64,000 bases of DNA from Stichopus chloronotus (taxonomy: Eukaryota > Echinodermata > Holothuroidea > Aspidochirotida > Stichopodidae), in assembly GCA_021234535.1 (NCBI GenBank), contig CM037829.1, positions 27,934,962-27,998,961 of the forward strand, read 5' to 3'. Below are positions 10,752 to 22,322 of the stretch, piece after piece. The position numbers were made by a program, and so were the translations under genes. Below the pieces are notes generated by a model that was given only the letters and a program-made list of their open reading frames with translations, made no database searches and had not been told where the DNA came from. The stretch's first letter is position 1. Every line of letters starts with the position of its first letter.

Positions 10752-13454
10752 CTAGGGAAAAAATAAAAGCAACATGAAGTCAAACAATATGTATTGATAG
10801 AAGTATTGTTTGCTAACCATCCTTTTGAGGAAAAACCCTATTAGTCTGCTAAAACTGGTAGATAGGTGGCCCTCGCAATCGATTCATACAACGAAAATGC
10901 AGGTGAAGAACCGAAGTAATTCTATAGGCGATATATCGATTCTTGAACCATGAGTTTTCCAAGTCGCGCCGCCTATTTTATTTTTTTTTCTCTTCCCAGG
11001 ACGAATGAGAGGAAAGAAGTTTTTCAAAAAAGTATACAATTGTTTCTAAATCAAGGTTAGGCCCAAACTATAAGACTAGGGTCACGTGGTTCAGGGATAT
11101 TTGGCTTGTTCTTTCATAATCTTCGGTCAGAATAACAAAAAAAGTAAAAACAAAACAAAAAACGTGAAAAAACCTCGTCATTTTGGAATTTTGGATGTGG
11201 CCCATTTTCAAGAAGCTGATTTGTTCATTGGCATAATTTGCCCTCATTCGCCCTGGGAAAAAAATACCCAGTCGGGCCGGATCAGACAGCTGTTTCGTGC
11301 TCCATACTGTCCCATATTCCTTTCATCCACCGTATAGCTTCATATCTCTGCGACTATTTGGGATTTAAAAATTTTCTTGACGAAAAAAGAGAAACGGAGG
11401 TCCTATCGTCCTCATAATATATATCAATCATCATTTCTGGAGAAAAATTCTGAAACATGTAAAACGGGCTGCTTTCGAACCAGTAAGAGAGAGAGGGAAA
11501 GAAATGGTAACAGGCCGCCATCTACATCCATAACTTAAGTTATGGGAGCACCAAAAGAACAAAAATAATTAGGAGTTAATCTAAAAAAATAAATTTAGGC
11601 AGAGCAATATTTTTGAAAATGGTTTTATTTTGGTCAGCTGGAATAGATATGAAGTGATATCAAAGCTTGAGAGGATTCTTGTCGAGGGTTGCGGGTGAAA
11701 CTTTTTCAGATGACTCTTTGACATGGAAAATGTGTTACTTTGTAATGCGAAAAGAGTGATTTTCATCAAGTCATTTTCTTGTCTGTCCAGATATCTTGAA
11801 TTTTAACTTATCCCTGTTTTACGCACAGCGCATGCACAGTCATCGTAAAATCAATGTTGGTCTTTTGTAACTTTGGATAAAATTGGCGTCGGTGTCGAAA
11901 TCTTGGAAAGAAGTGTGAGCCACTAAGTATGTGTACACAAACCTCATATCGGTACCTATAAAGGGTACGTTGAACTATAAATTTACATTGCCATGTAAGT
12001 TTGCTAACTTTGCTTCTTTAACTTAAATTGTGAAACTACAATGTACTTGCTACTTTTGTTATTGCATTGTTACAATTCCATCGCTGTAGGCTGAAATCAT
12101 TGGTTTCTTCGGATTAACGTGGGTAATAGGGTTCCTCTGGTGTGTAAACCAAACGAGCGCCACCTACTCGCGAAGATCTGTCACATTACGAAATGTTTTA
12201 TTACCGGAGAGATTCTTATTTTCATGTTACTTCTCCAGGCAGGTACCGATTCGACTTCAAATAGTATTTGGACATCTCAAAATGTGTGGGTGTCCATATA
12301 GAAAAAGTGAGGTAGGGGGTGGGGAATGTATATTTGTAAAACTTTGGATTTTGGAAACAGCCAATTTGCACACACCTACGACCTTAGGATGTACACACTA
12401 ATTAAGCGTTACAACTCTCGCACCACAAAGAAAGGGCATTGCTGAGTAATAACATTACAACTTAAAAATACTTGCATGAGATATGTATGGGAATCTGTGT
12501 TAAACGGAAAGATGATCTCAAAAGACACAGTCAACCAGCTTATTTTCTTTTCTCTAATTTCGAGGCAATTAAGTCGGCGAAAAGTGTGACGGTTTGAAAG
12601 ATAACCATACATTTCTCTTTTGTAAAGATTGTATGATGGTGTATAAATATGGCACAAGTTTGCTCTCCAACCCAAACTCGGATCACAGCTTAAGGACAGC
12701 TTGTGAGTTTGTGACAATATATCAGTTACACCCCAACAACAGTCGTTGATGCAACACTACTACTCAGCCAAAATGATATGCTGGTATTACCCTGTATTAA
12801 GTCAAAGCAAACGCTTACAAACTCACAAAATTTGGAGGAGGAGGAGAGATTATGTTGGGAGTCTGAAGAAATGAACTCAGTCATTGATGAAATGTACAGC
12901 ACACTACTCAAATAGAATGTACAGCACACTCAATACAATGTACACTCAATACAATGTACACTCAATACAATGTACATTCAATACAATGTACATTCAATAC
13001 AATGTACACTCAATACAAAGTACACTCAATACAAAGTACAGCACACTCAATACAAAGTACAGTACACTCAATACAATGTACACTCAATACAATGTACAGC
13101 ACACTACTCAATACAAAGAGGTCTGGATCCCATTGCCAATAATCACATTGGTTAAGAGTTGGTGTCAAAATGAAAGACAATACAGTGGTCACATGTTCCT
13201 TTCAACATTGCAAAAACAAATTTAAAAAAAAATAATGTAATCGACAAAGCTTACACATAGCAAGGAGAATTGAAAGTTTCAGAGACATAATTGCATGTTC
13301 TCCAGGGTAGCCAGCGAGTCTTTTCGAGTTCCTGTTGGCCTCAAACAACCTCAGAGGAAAGAAATCTCGCCGTATGTGTAATGTTTCATGCCCGGAAGGT
13401 TCGGAGTGGTTGATATTTCAAAGTTTAATTGAATACCTTTTTTCTTTCACTCAC
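10752..13454 (-). other. FAM20C intron 6
   Basis: A 2.7-kb intron. Its one notable content is the 16-bp minisatellite at 12891-13118, close to the donor end. The rest is AT-rich sequence with no coding signal that I can support. Confidence 0.85.
12891..13118. repeat. 16-bp minisatellite (CACTCAATACAATGTA)
   Basis: About eleven copies of CAATACAA occur in 16-bp register, with occasional insertions such as AGCACA, and with variants CATTC for CACTC and AAAG for AATG. Each full unit contains the palindrome TGTACA. The tandem register produces three open frames of about 60 residues on the plus strand, which are artefacts of the repeat. Confidence 0.95.
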
Positions 13455-13635
13455 ATGGCAGACTTGTGTTTGCTATACGACCTCCGCCAAGGGTGTTTCC
13501 ACGTCTTCCTGGGAGAGAGTTTGAAGGCTGGGAGGTAGGCGGCAACACTGCCCTCTATCGTGTCAGGTTTACCACAGACGGCAGTCTCCGACTCGCAGTA
13601 GTAAGAACAATGGCCGACAAAGCAGAGATTATTAG
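13455..13635 (-). CDS. fam20c: FAM20C-like exon, cysteine-rich insert
   Basis: The longest exon. It reads [20 protein letters not shown], then [17 protein letters not shown], then [16 protein letters not shown]. Human FAM20C has the equivalent [35 protein letters not shown] block, and the four Cys (CFVGHC, YYC, AVCG) occupy the same places; in this family they form disulfides, in keeping with a protein folded in the ER. HPWRRSY precedes the C-lobe core. The acceptor is TCATCACCAG before 13635 and the donor is AT|GTGAGTG at 13455/13454. The trailing AT takes G from the next exon to form Met. Length is 2 + 59 codons + 2 = 181 bp. Confidence 0.97.
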
Positions 13636-16600
13636 CTGGTGATGATATGAACGGGAAAGACATATCAAAGTGATGATGAATCTGAGGAGAAAACGTCTCA
13701 ACAGTTTACAAACTTATATCTAAAATCCGCCCCCCCCCATGGTATTATGAACACGTGTAAAGTTACGAAGGTGTCTTTATAGCCTCACAATGTGTCCAAA
13801 AGAGTACGAAAGACAAAATCTGAATGAGCTTTTGAGGTATTTACATAAAAAGACAGTGGTGGAATATCGAAAACAATTCGTGAAATGTTGAAAGTAGTAG
13901 TGAAGTAATTGTGGAAATATTAATTGAAACCTAAGAGTAATAAACGGATTCATGAACCCTGAAACTGTTGATGAAATTTTGCTAGCAACCAACAAAATCG
14001 CATTAATCAACCATCGAAAGGTTGTCGATGGTTTCTGTGTCCGTGGAAGTTCAACTTACAAAGTGTGTGTGTGCCTGCGTGCGTGTGTGTGTGCTCTTGT
14101 TTTCGGATGGGATCGAGGACCGAAACAATAGAATTTAGGTCTTCTGTAGCAAATTCAATAGATTTCTCCGGTCCTCTCAAGATTAACAATAGACAGTCTA
14201 TTGTTAAGGTTTGGGTTGGGGAAGAAAAAATCAAAAGAAAGCACAATGAGGTTCTCGAAATGAATGGAAAATTTAAAAAGGGGAACCGGCAATAACAGAA
14301 GTACGGTTGTCAGACGTTCAATAACACCGCTTCTCCGGTTTTTTTTTTTTCAATACAGTCAATTCTTGATCAGTCTCTATCACGTGATCCGACTGCACAT
14401 TACCCCACTTCTGGCGCCACTCTTAATATATGGACATTTGACAAGACGAGACCACTAGTGCTCAGTTGTCTGACGTCCAGTAACACAAGTCAAATTCCAG
14501 TATCATTGATCAAACTCATTTAAACGTTTTTCATTTTTTTTTTGCTTACGGTTTGCAAAGTGACAAAAAATCTATTAATCCTACATTTGAAAAACAATTC
14601 TTTACATAAAACCTCTCCATCAAAAGAACCTGAACAGTGTGTAAATTATGTTTAGTTCCGATTTAGAAGAAACAAGGAGTAGCAAATGACGTCAAAAATG
14701 TCGATGTCTTCATTCGAATCAGCTCTTTTATGACTGACGCCCTCTATTTGACAAACAGAATTTCGTCATATTCTTTCCCTACATATTTTGAAAGCGAGAA
14801 CGGTGGTTTTTTTTATTCTCTATTTAACTTTCTTCTGATTTTGCCCTTTTTAGATGTTCTGCCAATTTTTTATGCCTGAAGTCGAATTTCCCTTGCGTCC
14901 GTACACACCTTTACAGATGTACGTCGGTCCATTGAGCTAGTCGCCATGGCAACGCCCAGACTGCACATTAAAAAGAAGGTACCTGCTAAGTCTGCAGGGT
15001 GGATTAGACGTGAGGGAATCCTTTCAATTCGGTTCGTTGCTCCTCACCGAAAGGAAATTTACAAGCGGGGGAAATGCTGTCAGAGATGTTTTGTGGTATT
15101 GTAAGTTACAAACGTCTTACTCTAGTAATTGAATGAATCCTCGGGGAAAAATACAGTCTTTACGTGTTGGAATAAAGAGACAAAGACCGACGGAAATACG
15201 TTGTAACTCGACAATAGCATAAACGTATTTAACACTCGGTTCACTTGAAATAGTCCGAGGGAAACAGCTGCGGGAATGTATCAAATTGAACGACAAAGTT
15301 TTCAAATTTAATTGGAAGCAACTTCGATTCAAAAGTTAAAAAGTTACCGAAATTATAAAATAGAGGGCAGCATGAGGATTCGGGAATTAGAAAAACTTGA
15401 TACTGAATCTGCTAAATCTCTTCATAAAGTTATTTCAAAGGAAAGTCAAGCGTCTTCTTAATATGTACCCTTAATCAATTTGATCTCTTGCTAATATGCT
15501 CCTTCTCCCCTTTCCTTTTACTCTTCTTTTCTCTCTTCTGCGCCCCATCTCTTCTTTTCCATTTTTTTCTCCCTCGGTCTCTCGTTTATTTTTTCTTGTT
15601 TGTGCCGTTTTGTTTCTCTCCACTTGGTTTGTTCTTTTGTTTATCTTATTTATTATTTGTGAGTTGTTGTGATGGCAGACTTCTCCGTTCTCTAGCGTCC
15701 TTATGTTCCGTATCGTTATATTATCCTTATGTCCTTCGTTATTTAAATATTTTTTGTTGAATATATGAAAAAATAAATTTTGAACTGAAATGATGATATA
15801 TGAAGAGTTTGCGTACGTTCTGAAATGTTTTAAAGTGAGTTGTCTCTGATTGAAGGGTCTTGATTTTATATTCGGTAGAAACTGATATAAAAACAATGAC
15901 ATCTAATTACCATAAAACAAATGCATGTAGACGTTACCCCCCCAAAAAAAAATCAATTCAAGATGATATGAAAACAAATTAAACAAATTAAAAAATAAAC
16001 ACAAAGGCCCTTTGAAGCATCATCCCGACTATGACAAAAAAATACAATAGTACAAAGAAAGTTCACACACTCAAAATCTCTTCTTTTATATTATGTTGCA
16101 TTTTTTTTTGGTCGCAGAAAGCACTCTTCCTACGCCGCCTCATTTGCATAAACAGACTACAGTGAACTCTCTAGTTTGGGGCAAAACTTCCTGACAGGTA
16201 GCTTTTGAAATTATAATTTAATACACTTGACCGGATCAGAGTAGAAACCTTGTCCTCAATTTCGCTCCACTTACTTGACCAAACGACTTAAATGATGGCC
16301 TGGAGTACAAAATTCGTCTACGAGACAATTTCGTTTTCTTCGGCTTTATATACGGACCTAGATAGCAGTACAGTGTGTAAGCTTCACAACGTTTCACAAA
16401 ATTTCTCAAGCGGAAGATTCTGAGATTGTTTTTTGCCACTTTTGCCTCAAATAGAGCAGAAAAGTGGAATGGGAATCAAATGAAACTCCCAACTGCTGCA
16501 AAATGGTGTGTTCTCTTTTTTTTCGGTCCTTTTTTTTACCACCATCATCTAGGTCTTGCTTGTGTAATGTTTAATTACTTTCTGATTTCACATCAACCAG

Positions 16601-17898
16601 ACAAGTTTAACGTCCTCTTTAATAATCCGCTGAGCGTTTACGGAGTTCGTTTCCCTAGTCTACTGGGAGAGGTTCTTAAAACAAACAAGAGAATTTTCTG
16701 CATGGTCCATTCCCGTGGAGCACTTTCGAACTTCTTGATAAAATTATTCGAAGAGCATCAAAATTATTCATCATAACTTGCTTATATTCCTTGCTCTTGC
16801 TAAAGTGATCTCACATTCTTCAAGCTAGATAAGTGTTAATGCAGGGCAGGCGGTCAGTGAAATACTAGGCAACCAAGCGACGAATTCAACAACATTCCGA
16901 AGTGATGACTTCTACGATATTCTAATCACTGCAGAGCATTCAGTCACTTGTTTATGTGATGAACCTGTCTTGGAAATCATCACAAATGTTGTGACGACGA
17001 ACGGTGTGTGGCCGGATTAATTATCATTACCGGTGTCAGGGGAAATTGAGCTTAATATCCCCCAACCCCCACCTCCCATACCTCGTGCAGCATCGTCAAC
17101 TTTGAGACAAATACTACGTAATGTAGAGATATGAGGATAACCCCCAACTTTTGCACCCCGATACCCTAACCTTATCATGGAATAATTTGCAGGGTCGGGG
17201 CGACAATGCCCTCTTCTCTCTGTCTCTTTACCTCAAATTTGTATGCCATCACAGGTGAAAAGACGGACGGATTCACAGAGTTGCCCTATTTTTAAAATGC
17301 TGTACGCCTAATTATATAGGGTTATATCTCCTTTTTGCGTAAGTATATCAGATTCTCATATAATGTAGACGCATACTTTACCCACGAGGAGAGGCGTGGA
17401 TGGTGAACAACAATGGCAGAGCGCTGTTCACTGGCTGACACAAAGCACGTCGGACTGGCTGTTTTCCTGGGATCTCTTATTTTTTATCCCTTTTTGTTGT
17501 GACAAAACGCAAACGTTTTCGACGTTGGACATACGACTGAAATCTTAAGGTAATGGGTTGGTTTTTCAAGACGTTGCACTGTTGCTACTGACAACCAACG
17601 AATACATTCTTTCTTGCAATATGAATTCCGTGAACCAATTCAACGTGTTGTTATGACCGTACTGCTAAAACATGTATTGCCTACGTTCCTCAACACATAT
17701 GATTACATATTTCACAACGTCATGGTATCCCTCCACATAGGCCTTCTTTACGGCATTTCTCAATAATTGGTCATGAAATCAAACATTTATACCTTGACAA
17801 ACATGCTTTACATATTGAAACATGCAGAATGGCATTCCGCGACATATGAAGACATTCGTCAACAAAAGTGAAACGCCAAGCAGCAAGGCGATACCGAC
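13636..17898 (-). other. FAM20C intron 5
   Basis: A 4.26-kb intron preceded by the weak GTCGGT donor. It holds a short TG/GC-rich dinucleotide repeat (about 14062-14094) and a C/T-rich stretch at about 15488-15660 that opens spurious low-complexity frames on both strands. No exon was recognised. Confidence 0.85.
14062..14094. repeat. TG/GC-rich dinucleotide repeat
   Basis: GTGTGTGTG with TGCGTGCG interruptions in FAM20C intron 5, a possible Z-DNA-forming tract. Confidence 0.75.
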
Positions 17899-18011
17899 CT
17901 GGAGACCTGAAGAATGTTTTTCGTAAAGATTCGCCTGCATGGACGTAAATATCAGATGATAGATTAAACCAACGTCCTGCAACCGGAGGAACTCTCCTAA
18001 AGTCTAAAATT
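17899..18011 (-). CDS. fam20c: FAM20C-like exon, RRVPPVAGR segment
   Basis: The frame reads ILDFRRVPPVAGRWFNLSSD, then IYVHAGESLRKTFFRSP. The family block is HLDRILDFRRVPPVAGR followed by a variable loop and FFVSPA. The acceptor (TTTCTTCCAG before 18011) is strong, and its first A completes the Arg of HLDR. The donor is weaker: CCAG|GTCGGT at 17899/17898, with C at intron position +3. The phase still fits, because the trailing G joins CT of the next exon to give the Ala of SPANN. Running past this donor opens a hydrophobic frame that looks like a membrane segment but is intron. Length is 1 + 37 codons + 1 = 113 bp. Confidence 0.95.
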
Positions 18012-19510
18012 CTGGAAGAAATGGAGAATAAAAAATACAAAAAAGTTTAGGAAACATACTGTTACAGTTAAATAAATTACATAAAGTAGACGATTCTTCA
18101 AAAAATTCCGAGTAAGAGGTATTAACAGATTAGAGAGAACGCGGTACATTGACAGCTGTGATTAACTGATTTTTTTATGTATATAGTCTGGACAATACAG
18201 CCTACACTAGCATAAAGCCAAACTCAATTTCATGACACAACATATTTGCAAACGAAATCACACAATAATCGCAGACAATGTCTTGACATATACTGGGATA
18301 TGGGGTTCAATCAAAATTCAACGTGAACATTTGAACAAACTATTGCCAGGTGACTAATTTCGTTGCACTGTCTCCTTCGACTGTTTACGATTGACTTGCC
18401 CCTTTCCGTTGACCAAATCATGTCGGAACTTCACACATTTCTGGAAGATTTACCCAAGCGCAGTTTAGTTTTCTGCATTGCTTATAATGATGTTTATCGA
18501 GACGGCGACCAAAACCGAAAGAAACGATTCGGCGAATGACAGAACTCGAATCAAATTTCAAACGATCGTCTCATCGACCCGATTCGGTCTAATTAATACT
18601 GAACTAGATTTAATCAGCGAAAGCTACATAAGAGTCTGCCTTATACTGTCGTTTGCAAGCCGCGGATATATTTACCCACGAACGTAAACAGAAAAATATT
18701 CCACGAAAGTATACCAATCGATAAAAGAATCACATAGTAGCGGAAAAGGAAAAAAAAAGTGCCATTTTCACGTCAACCGAATCAAACTTCTGTCGATATA
18801 TACTCGACTTTGTAACGCGATTTGCAGTCGCAGCCAGCACAATTATTTTGATATTTTAGAAACAAATCGGTAAGTAGCAACGGATGACAAAAATGGATAG
18901 CATAGAATAAAGGAAAAGAAAAGCAAAAACTTTCGTCTGGCTGTGTGACTGGTAAGATTCGAAACCAAACTTTTTGTCACGGAGGAGAATGAAAAAGAAG
19001 AAGAGCGAGAGAAAAAATACCACCAGCTGGCACATCTGCCGGATTATTCCAAATGATTACTGGAGATCACTTAAGAGGCTCATGGTCATGTACACCAACA
19101 GACCCCAGTGGGCAAAGTGCGGTAAACCAAGGCACACAAAGGTATAATAAGAGAGAATGATAATCAAATTATAACGGAGCAGCGGAGTTTGGAGAAGACC
19201 ACAAAATTGATTGATTTTTTTTTTTTGGTTGTATATTTTTCTTTCTTTTATTCTTTCTTATAACATAAACGCGTCGAGTAGACCAGAAATGACCTTGGAA
19301 AATGCTCAGACTGCTTATGTTCAAAATGGAAATAATTTTTGACGGTGGTGCGTATGTTCTGTCTTTGGATGTACACCGCGGATACCTGAAGTTGGAGAAG
19401 TTGGAGAATGCTTTCATTCAATTTTGAAATCTGCCGATGATGCAATGCCATACTTGAGATGAAGAAAGCAAAATGGACGATGTGTTTTTCAATTTCATCA
19501 AGAAATGAAA

Positions 19511-19556
19511 GATTGATTGATTTATCGATTGATTGATCGATGGATTGACTGATTAT
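19511..19556. repeat. GATT tetranucleotide repeat
   Basis: Interrupted GATTGATT repeat with GATC variants in FAM20C intron 4. Confidence 0.8.
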
Positions 19557-19927
19557 TCTTCGATAGCTCTCGTTCACACATTTGATGAAACATCGAGTTG
19601 CTTCCAGATGAAACATGACCTATGTTGAATCCTGAGACGGAAAAGTAGATTTTTGCACATTTATGAACAACGAAAGTTTGAAAGTGAAACACCTAATCTT
19701 TGCTTATCCCACCCCCTGAAATATCCACCCCCCGAAATGTCCAACAGTCAACCAACTTAAAAAAAAATATCTCAGAATATATATATCCCCTTTTCATTTT
19801 GTATTTTTTATCAATTCCCGAATATTGTGATTTTCATCTTTAATAATTGTTTTCCGTTTCGGGCATATCAAAGCGAGTTTACCTCGCCGTGGTCCAGACC
19901 ATTCCCGCCCCCTCCATCATGAAATAT

Positions 19928-20227
19928 TTAATGACCTAACTGATTTAAAGAGACAACGTCACAGGAAGACATAGTGGCTCCTCGTATATGCCATCGTTCT
20001 GATGGAGAGGTATCGTAAAACCGATTCGGATAGACTTTGAGGGGACAAGTTAAACCATTGCCCGTGTCTCTCATGGTTTTGAAATCCTCGTAAAATCTAT
20101 CAAGGGCAGTCAAAACTGTTATCACAGTTTGCTGTTGTATAAACATTTCGAGGCATCTACCATCGTTACTTGTTACTTTGACATTCTGGATGTAGGGCCG
20201 TGCGAAAGGAACGTCCGGCCACGTCAA
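19928..20227 (-). CDS. Unidentified coding-like ORF inside FAM20C intron 4
   Basis: A minus-strand open frame of about 100 codons ending in TAA. Parts read FARPYIQNVKVTSNDGRCLE, then VITVLTALDRFYEDFKTMRD, then YPNRFYDTSPSERWHIRG. It looks more protein-like than its surroundings: mixed codon use, three well-spaced Cys, and alternating hydrophobic and charged residues. It has no ATG at its 5' end (the first in-frame Met is about 27 codons in), so it would have to be a terminal exon or a decayed element copy. The flanking FAM20C exons join in phase without it. I do not recognise the family. Confidence 0.3.
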   Translation of the reverse strand: MTWPDVPFARPYIQNVKVTSNDGRCLEMFIQQQTVITVLTALDRFYEDFKTMRDTGNGLTCPLKVYPNRFYDTSPSERWHIRGATMSSCDVVSLNQLGH

Positions 20228-21512
20228 CTTCCATATTAATTCCCATCACGGTTCATATAGCACAGTATAGGAGAAGAATAAAACAAGCGAAAATATAAAA
20301 GAAAGTCGAGATATATAGGTACATATATGGAGAGAAGAACGGGGGGGGGGGGGGCAAATGCGAAAACCAAAAGACGTAGAACAACAGAGACTTGGCGAAG
20401 AGCTTTGCTGATAGTTCCAGTGCCCGGATGACACACAGATTCATCTAATGTGGATGGAATTCGATAAAACAGTTATCAACCGTTGGCAATCGCATCGACC
20501 TGATTATCATCAGCTCAATCTGAGAGAAGAATCCTTGGCAAAAAGGTGATAAAAAGGACAAGGTCTGTTTGTGACAAGCTTTTAATTTTAAGACTACGGA
20601 GTTTCCATGGTCATGACTGGGTACTGTAATGAAATATCGAAAGCAAATACTGGTACAATTTGCCAAAAAAAAAGAAGAAGACAAAAACGATGATTAGAAA
20701 ATAACAATTGGTATAATTGAGAGATTGCCGCATTTCAATCAGGTTCTTCGGCATTTGAAATTTTGTAGCAGATGCTTGACAGTTGTTTCGCAATCTTAAC
20801 CATTTTCTAAACCACACACAGGTCATAGTGATCATACTTTGTACAGCTGTGACTTATTCTCAATTTTTTTTTTTCATTTGTCACGATCCGGATTTTAATA
20901 CGTGAAAATATTCAAGATTTCACTGGAAAAAATGAATTAACATTAGAAATGGCATAAATCAGTTGGGACGAAGATGGAACTGCCGAAAGACTCTAGTGAG
21001 CAAATTGCTCCATCGGATCCAACTGTGGATGAAGTTGCACGATGAATATTAAAGCACTTCCAAAGACGTGTCACTGTTGCTTTACCGAGTCAACTTGAAG
21101 AAATGAAATTAATCAAAATTTCAGAGACACTGTACAATATCACGTCGTGTTTTCCTAACAAGGATTGTCGTTTCAGAGACGATAACCTAAATATATTTAT
21201 TAATTTAGCTAGTTATCCATGTTTATCTTGGCAAGCTGCCTGATGTTGATTGAAATTCTAGTGCACTACAAAACAGTAGAAACTTACAACTGAATTGTTC
21301 TAACGTTGATGATGGGAAAGTTAGGTGACGTACGTACAGACGTCATGGTCTACATACTCCGACTAACAAACGAACTCGCGTTGGTAAGGTTAGGTTGTTA
21401 TTACAATCATTTCACACTCTGTAACATTTTATCCTACACGAGACTTTGTACAAATATCTCCACCTGAAGAAAAAGATAGCAGGAAGGAGTGTTTTTTTTG
21501 TTTGCACCGTAC

Positions 21513-21605
21513 CTGTCTAAATGGAAAGCTGCGATTTCAGCATTGTGTCTCTCAATGTCAGAAAAATAAAAATGATCAGGAAGCGTTTCGTAATCTCTAG
21601 GCACT
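21513..21605 (-). CDS. fam20c: FAM20C-like exon, alpha-C helix with metal-binding Glu
   Basis: The frame reads [18 protein letters not shown], then [12 protein letters not shown] plus AG of an Arg codon. This is close to the family signature [20 protein letters not shown]. The Glu of NAEIAAF aligns with the catalytic-site Glu of FAM20C (Glu306 in human, from memory), replaced by Gln in FAM20A. It is present here, which favours an active kinase. The acceptor is a pyrimidine-rich tract ending TTTACAG before 21605, and the donor is AG|GTACGG at 21513/21512. Length is 1 + 30 codons + 2 = 93 bp. It follows an 18.8-kb intron, the largest in the gene. Confidence 0.96.
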
Positions 21606-22260
21606 CTGTAAAGAAAAAGAGAAGAATTAAAATGAATCCATTAATTTCAATTCACTATAAAGTAAACCAGAAATTTGTAACTAAATAATCGTGATGGTGA
21701 AAACGGCAGGTGACGACCCACACGTCCCGACTAGAAGGACGACTCACGTTTTAGTGTAGATAGGTAATCTCAACTTAGTTTCAAAGGGCAAAAAAGGGCA
21801 CAAAAAAAAAAAGAACAAGTGGAGTATTATGTAATAAAAGCTTCAGGCTCCTTCATCCATCTTCGAGTATCAGTCAATGCGGAAGGACGTGTCGACGTAA
21901 ATAAAGTTGACGACGTGTCACAAGTTTTTCTTTCTTCACGTTTTATTGATATCTGATTTATTTTGTTTTACGGTTTTAAGTCATCCTAACGTACCACGTC
22001 CACTAACAATTGCAGCTGTTTCAAATCAACTGTAATAATTAAAACTTTAATAAACATCGTGCTAAATGACACAGAATGTATACTTGACAGTATCATAATC
22101 ATTAAAGTAACTGCCAGAAATCATCGGCAGTCATAAATATTCATGTGGTTGAGTTACAAAATCACACATCCCTGGTTGAGCATGAAGTATGATGTTACCA
22201 GGTGCATTGTGAGGGACGAAATAAGCACGGAGGTGCGAGAGAGTGAGAGACAAGTATTCT

Positions 22261-22322
22261 ATAGCCTACTTGTCATAGGACAAGCATTCTATAGCCTACT
22301 TGTCCTATGACAAGTAGGCTAT
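22261..22322. repeat. Perfect inverted repeat, 24-bp arms
   Basis: The left arm 22261-22284 is the exact reverse complement of the right arm 22299-22322, separated by 14 bases. The arms read ATAGCCTACTTGTCATAGGA plus CAAG. A direct duplication, CAAG[T/C]ATTCTATAGCCTACTTG, overlaps the left arm and spacer, so the structure probably arose by local duplication plus inversion. Confidence 0.95.

Larger units (their letters stand above)
18012..21512 (-). other. FAM20C intron 4
   Basis: A 3.5-kb intron containing a 100-codon open frame of unknown identity (19928-20227, listed separately), a GATT repeat (19511-19556) and a 14-G run at 20341-20354. Confidence 0.85.

Noticed and set aside
12884..13225. 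Overlapping plus-strand ORFs of 60-113 residues rich in NVHSIQ
   Set aside because: They are translations of the 16-bp minisatellite in several frames.
15471..15902. 143-codon minus-strand ORF, the longest in the window
   Set aside because: Made of Lys/Glu/Arg/Asn-rich low-complexity text opposite a C/T-rich tract; no domain.
17771..17905. Hydrophobic minus-strand frame (VGIALLLGVSLLLTNVFIC) that looks like a membrane exon ending at AAG|GTATAA
   Set aside because: It is the intron just past the donor of the FAM20C exon at 17899; phase with the Cys-rich exon requires splicing before it.
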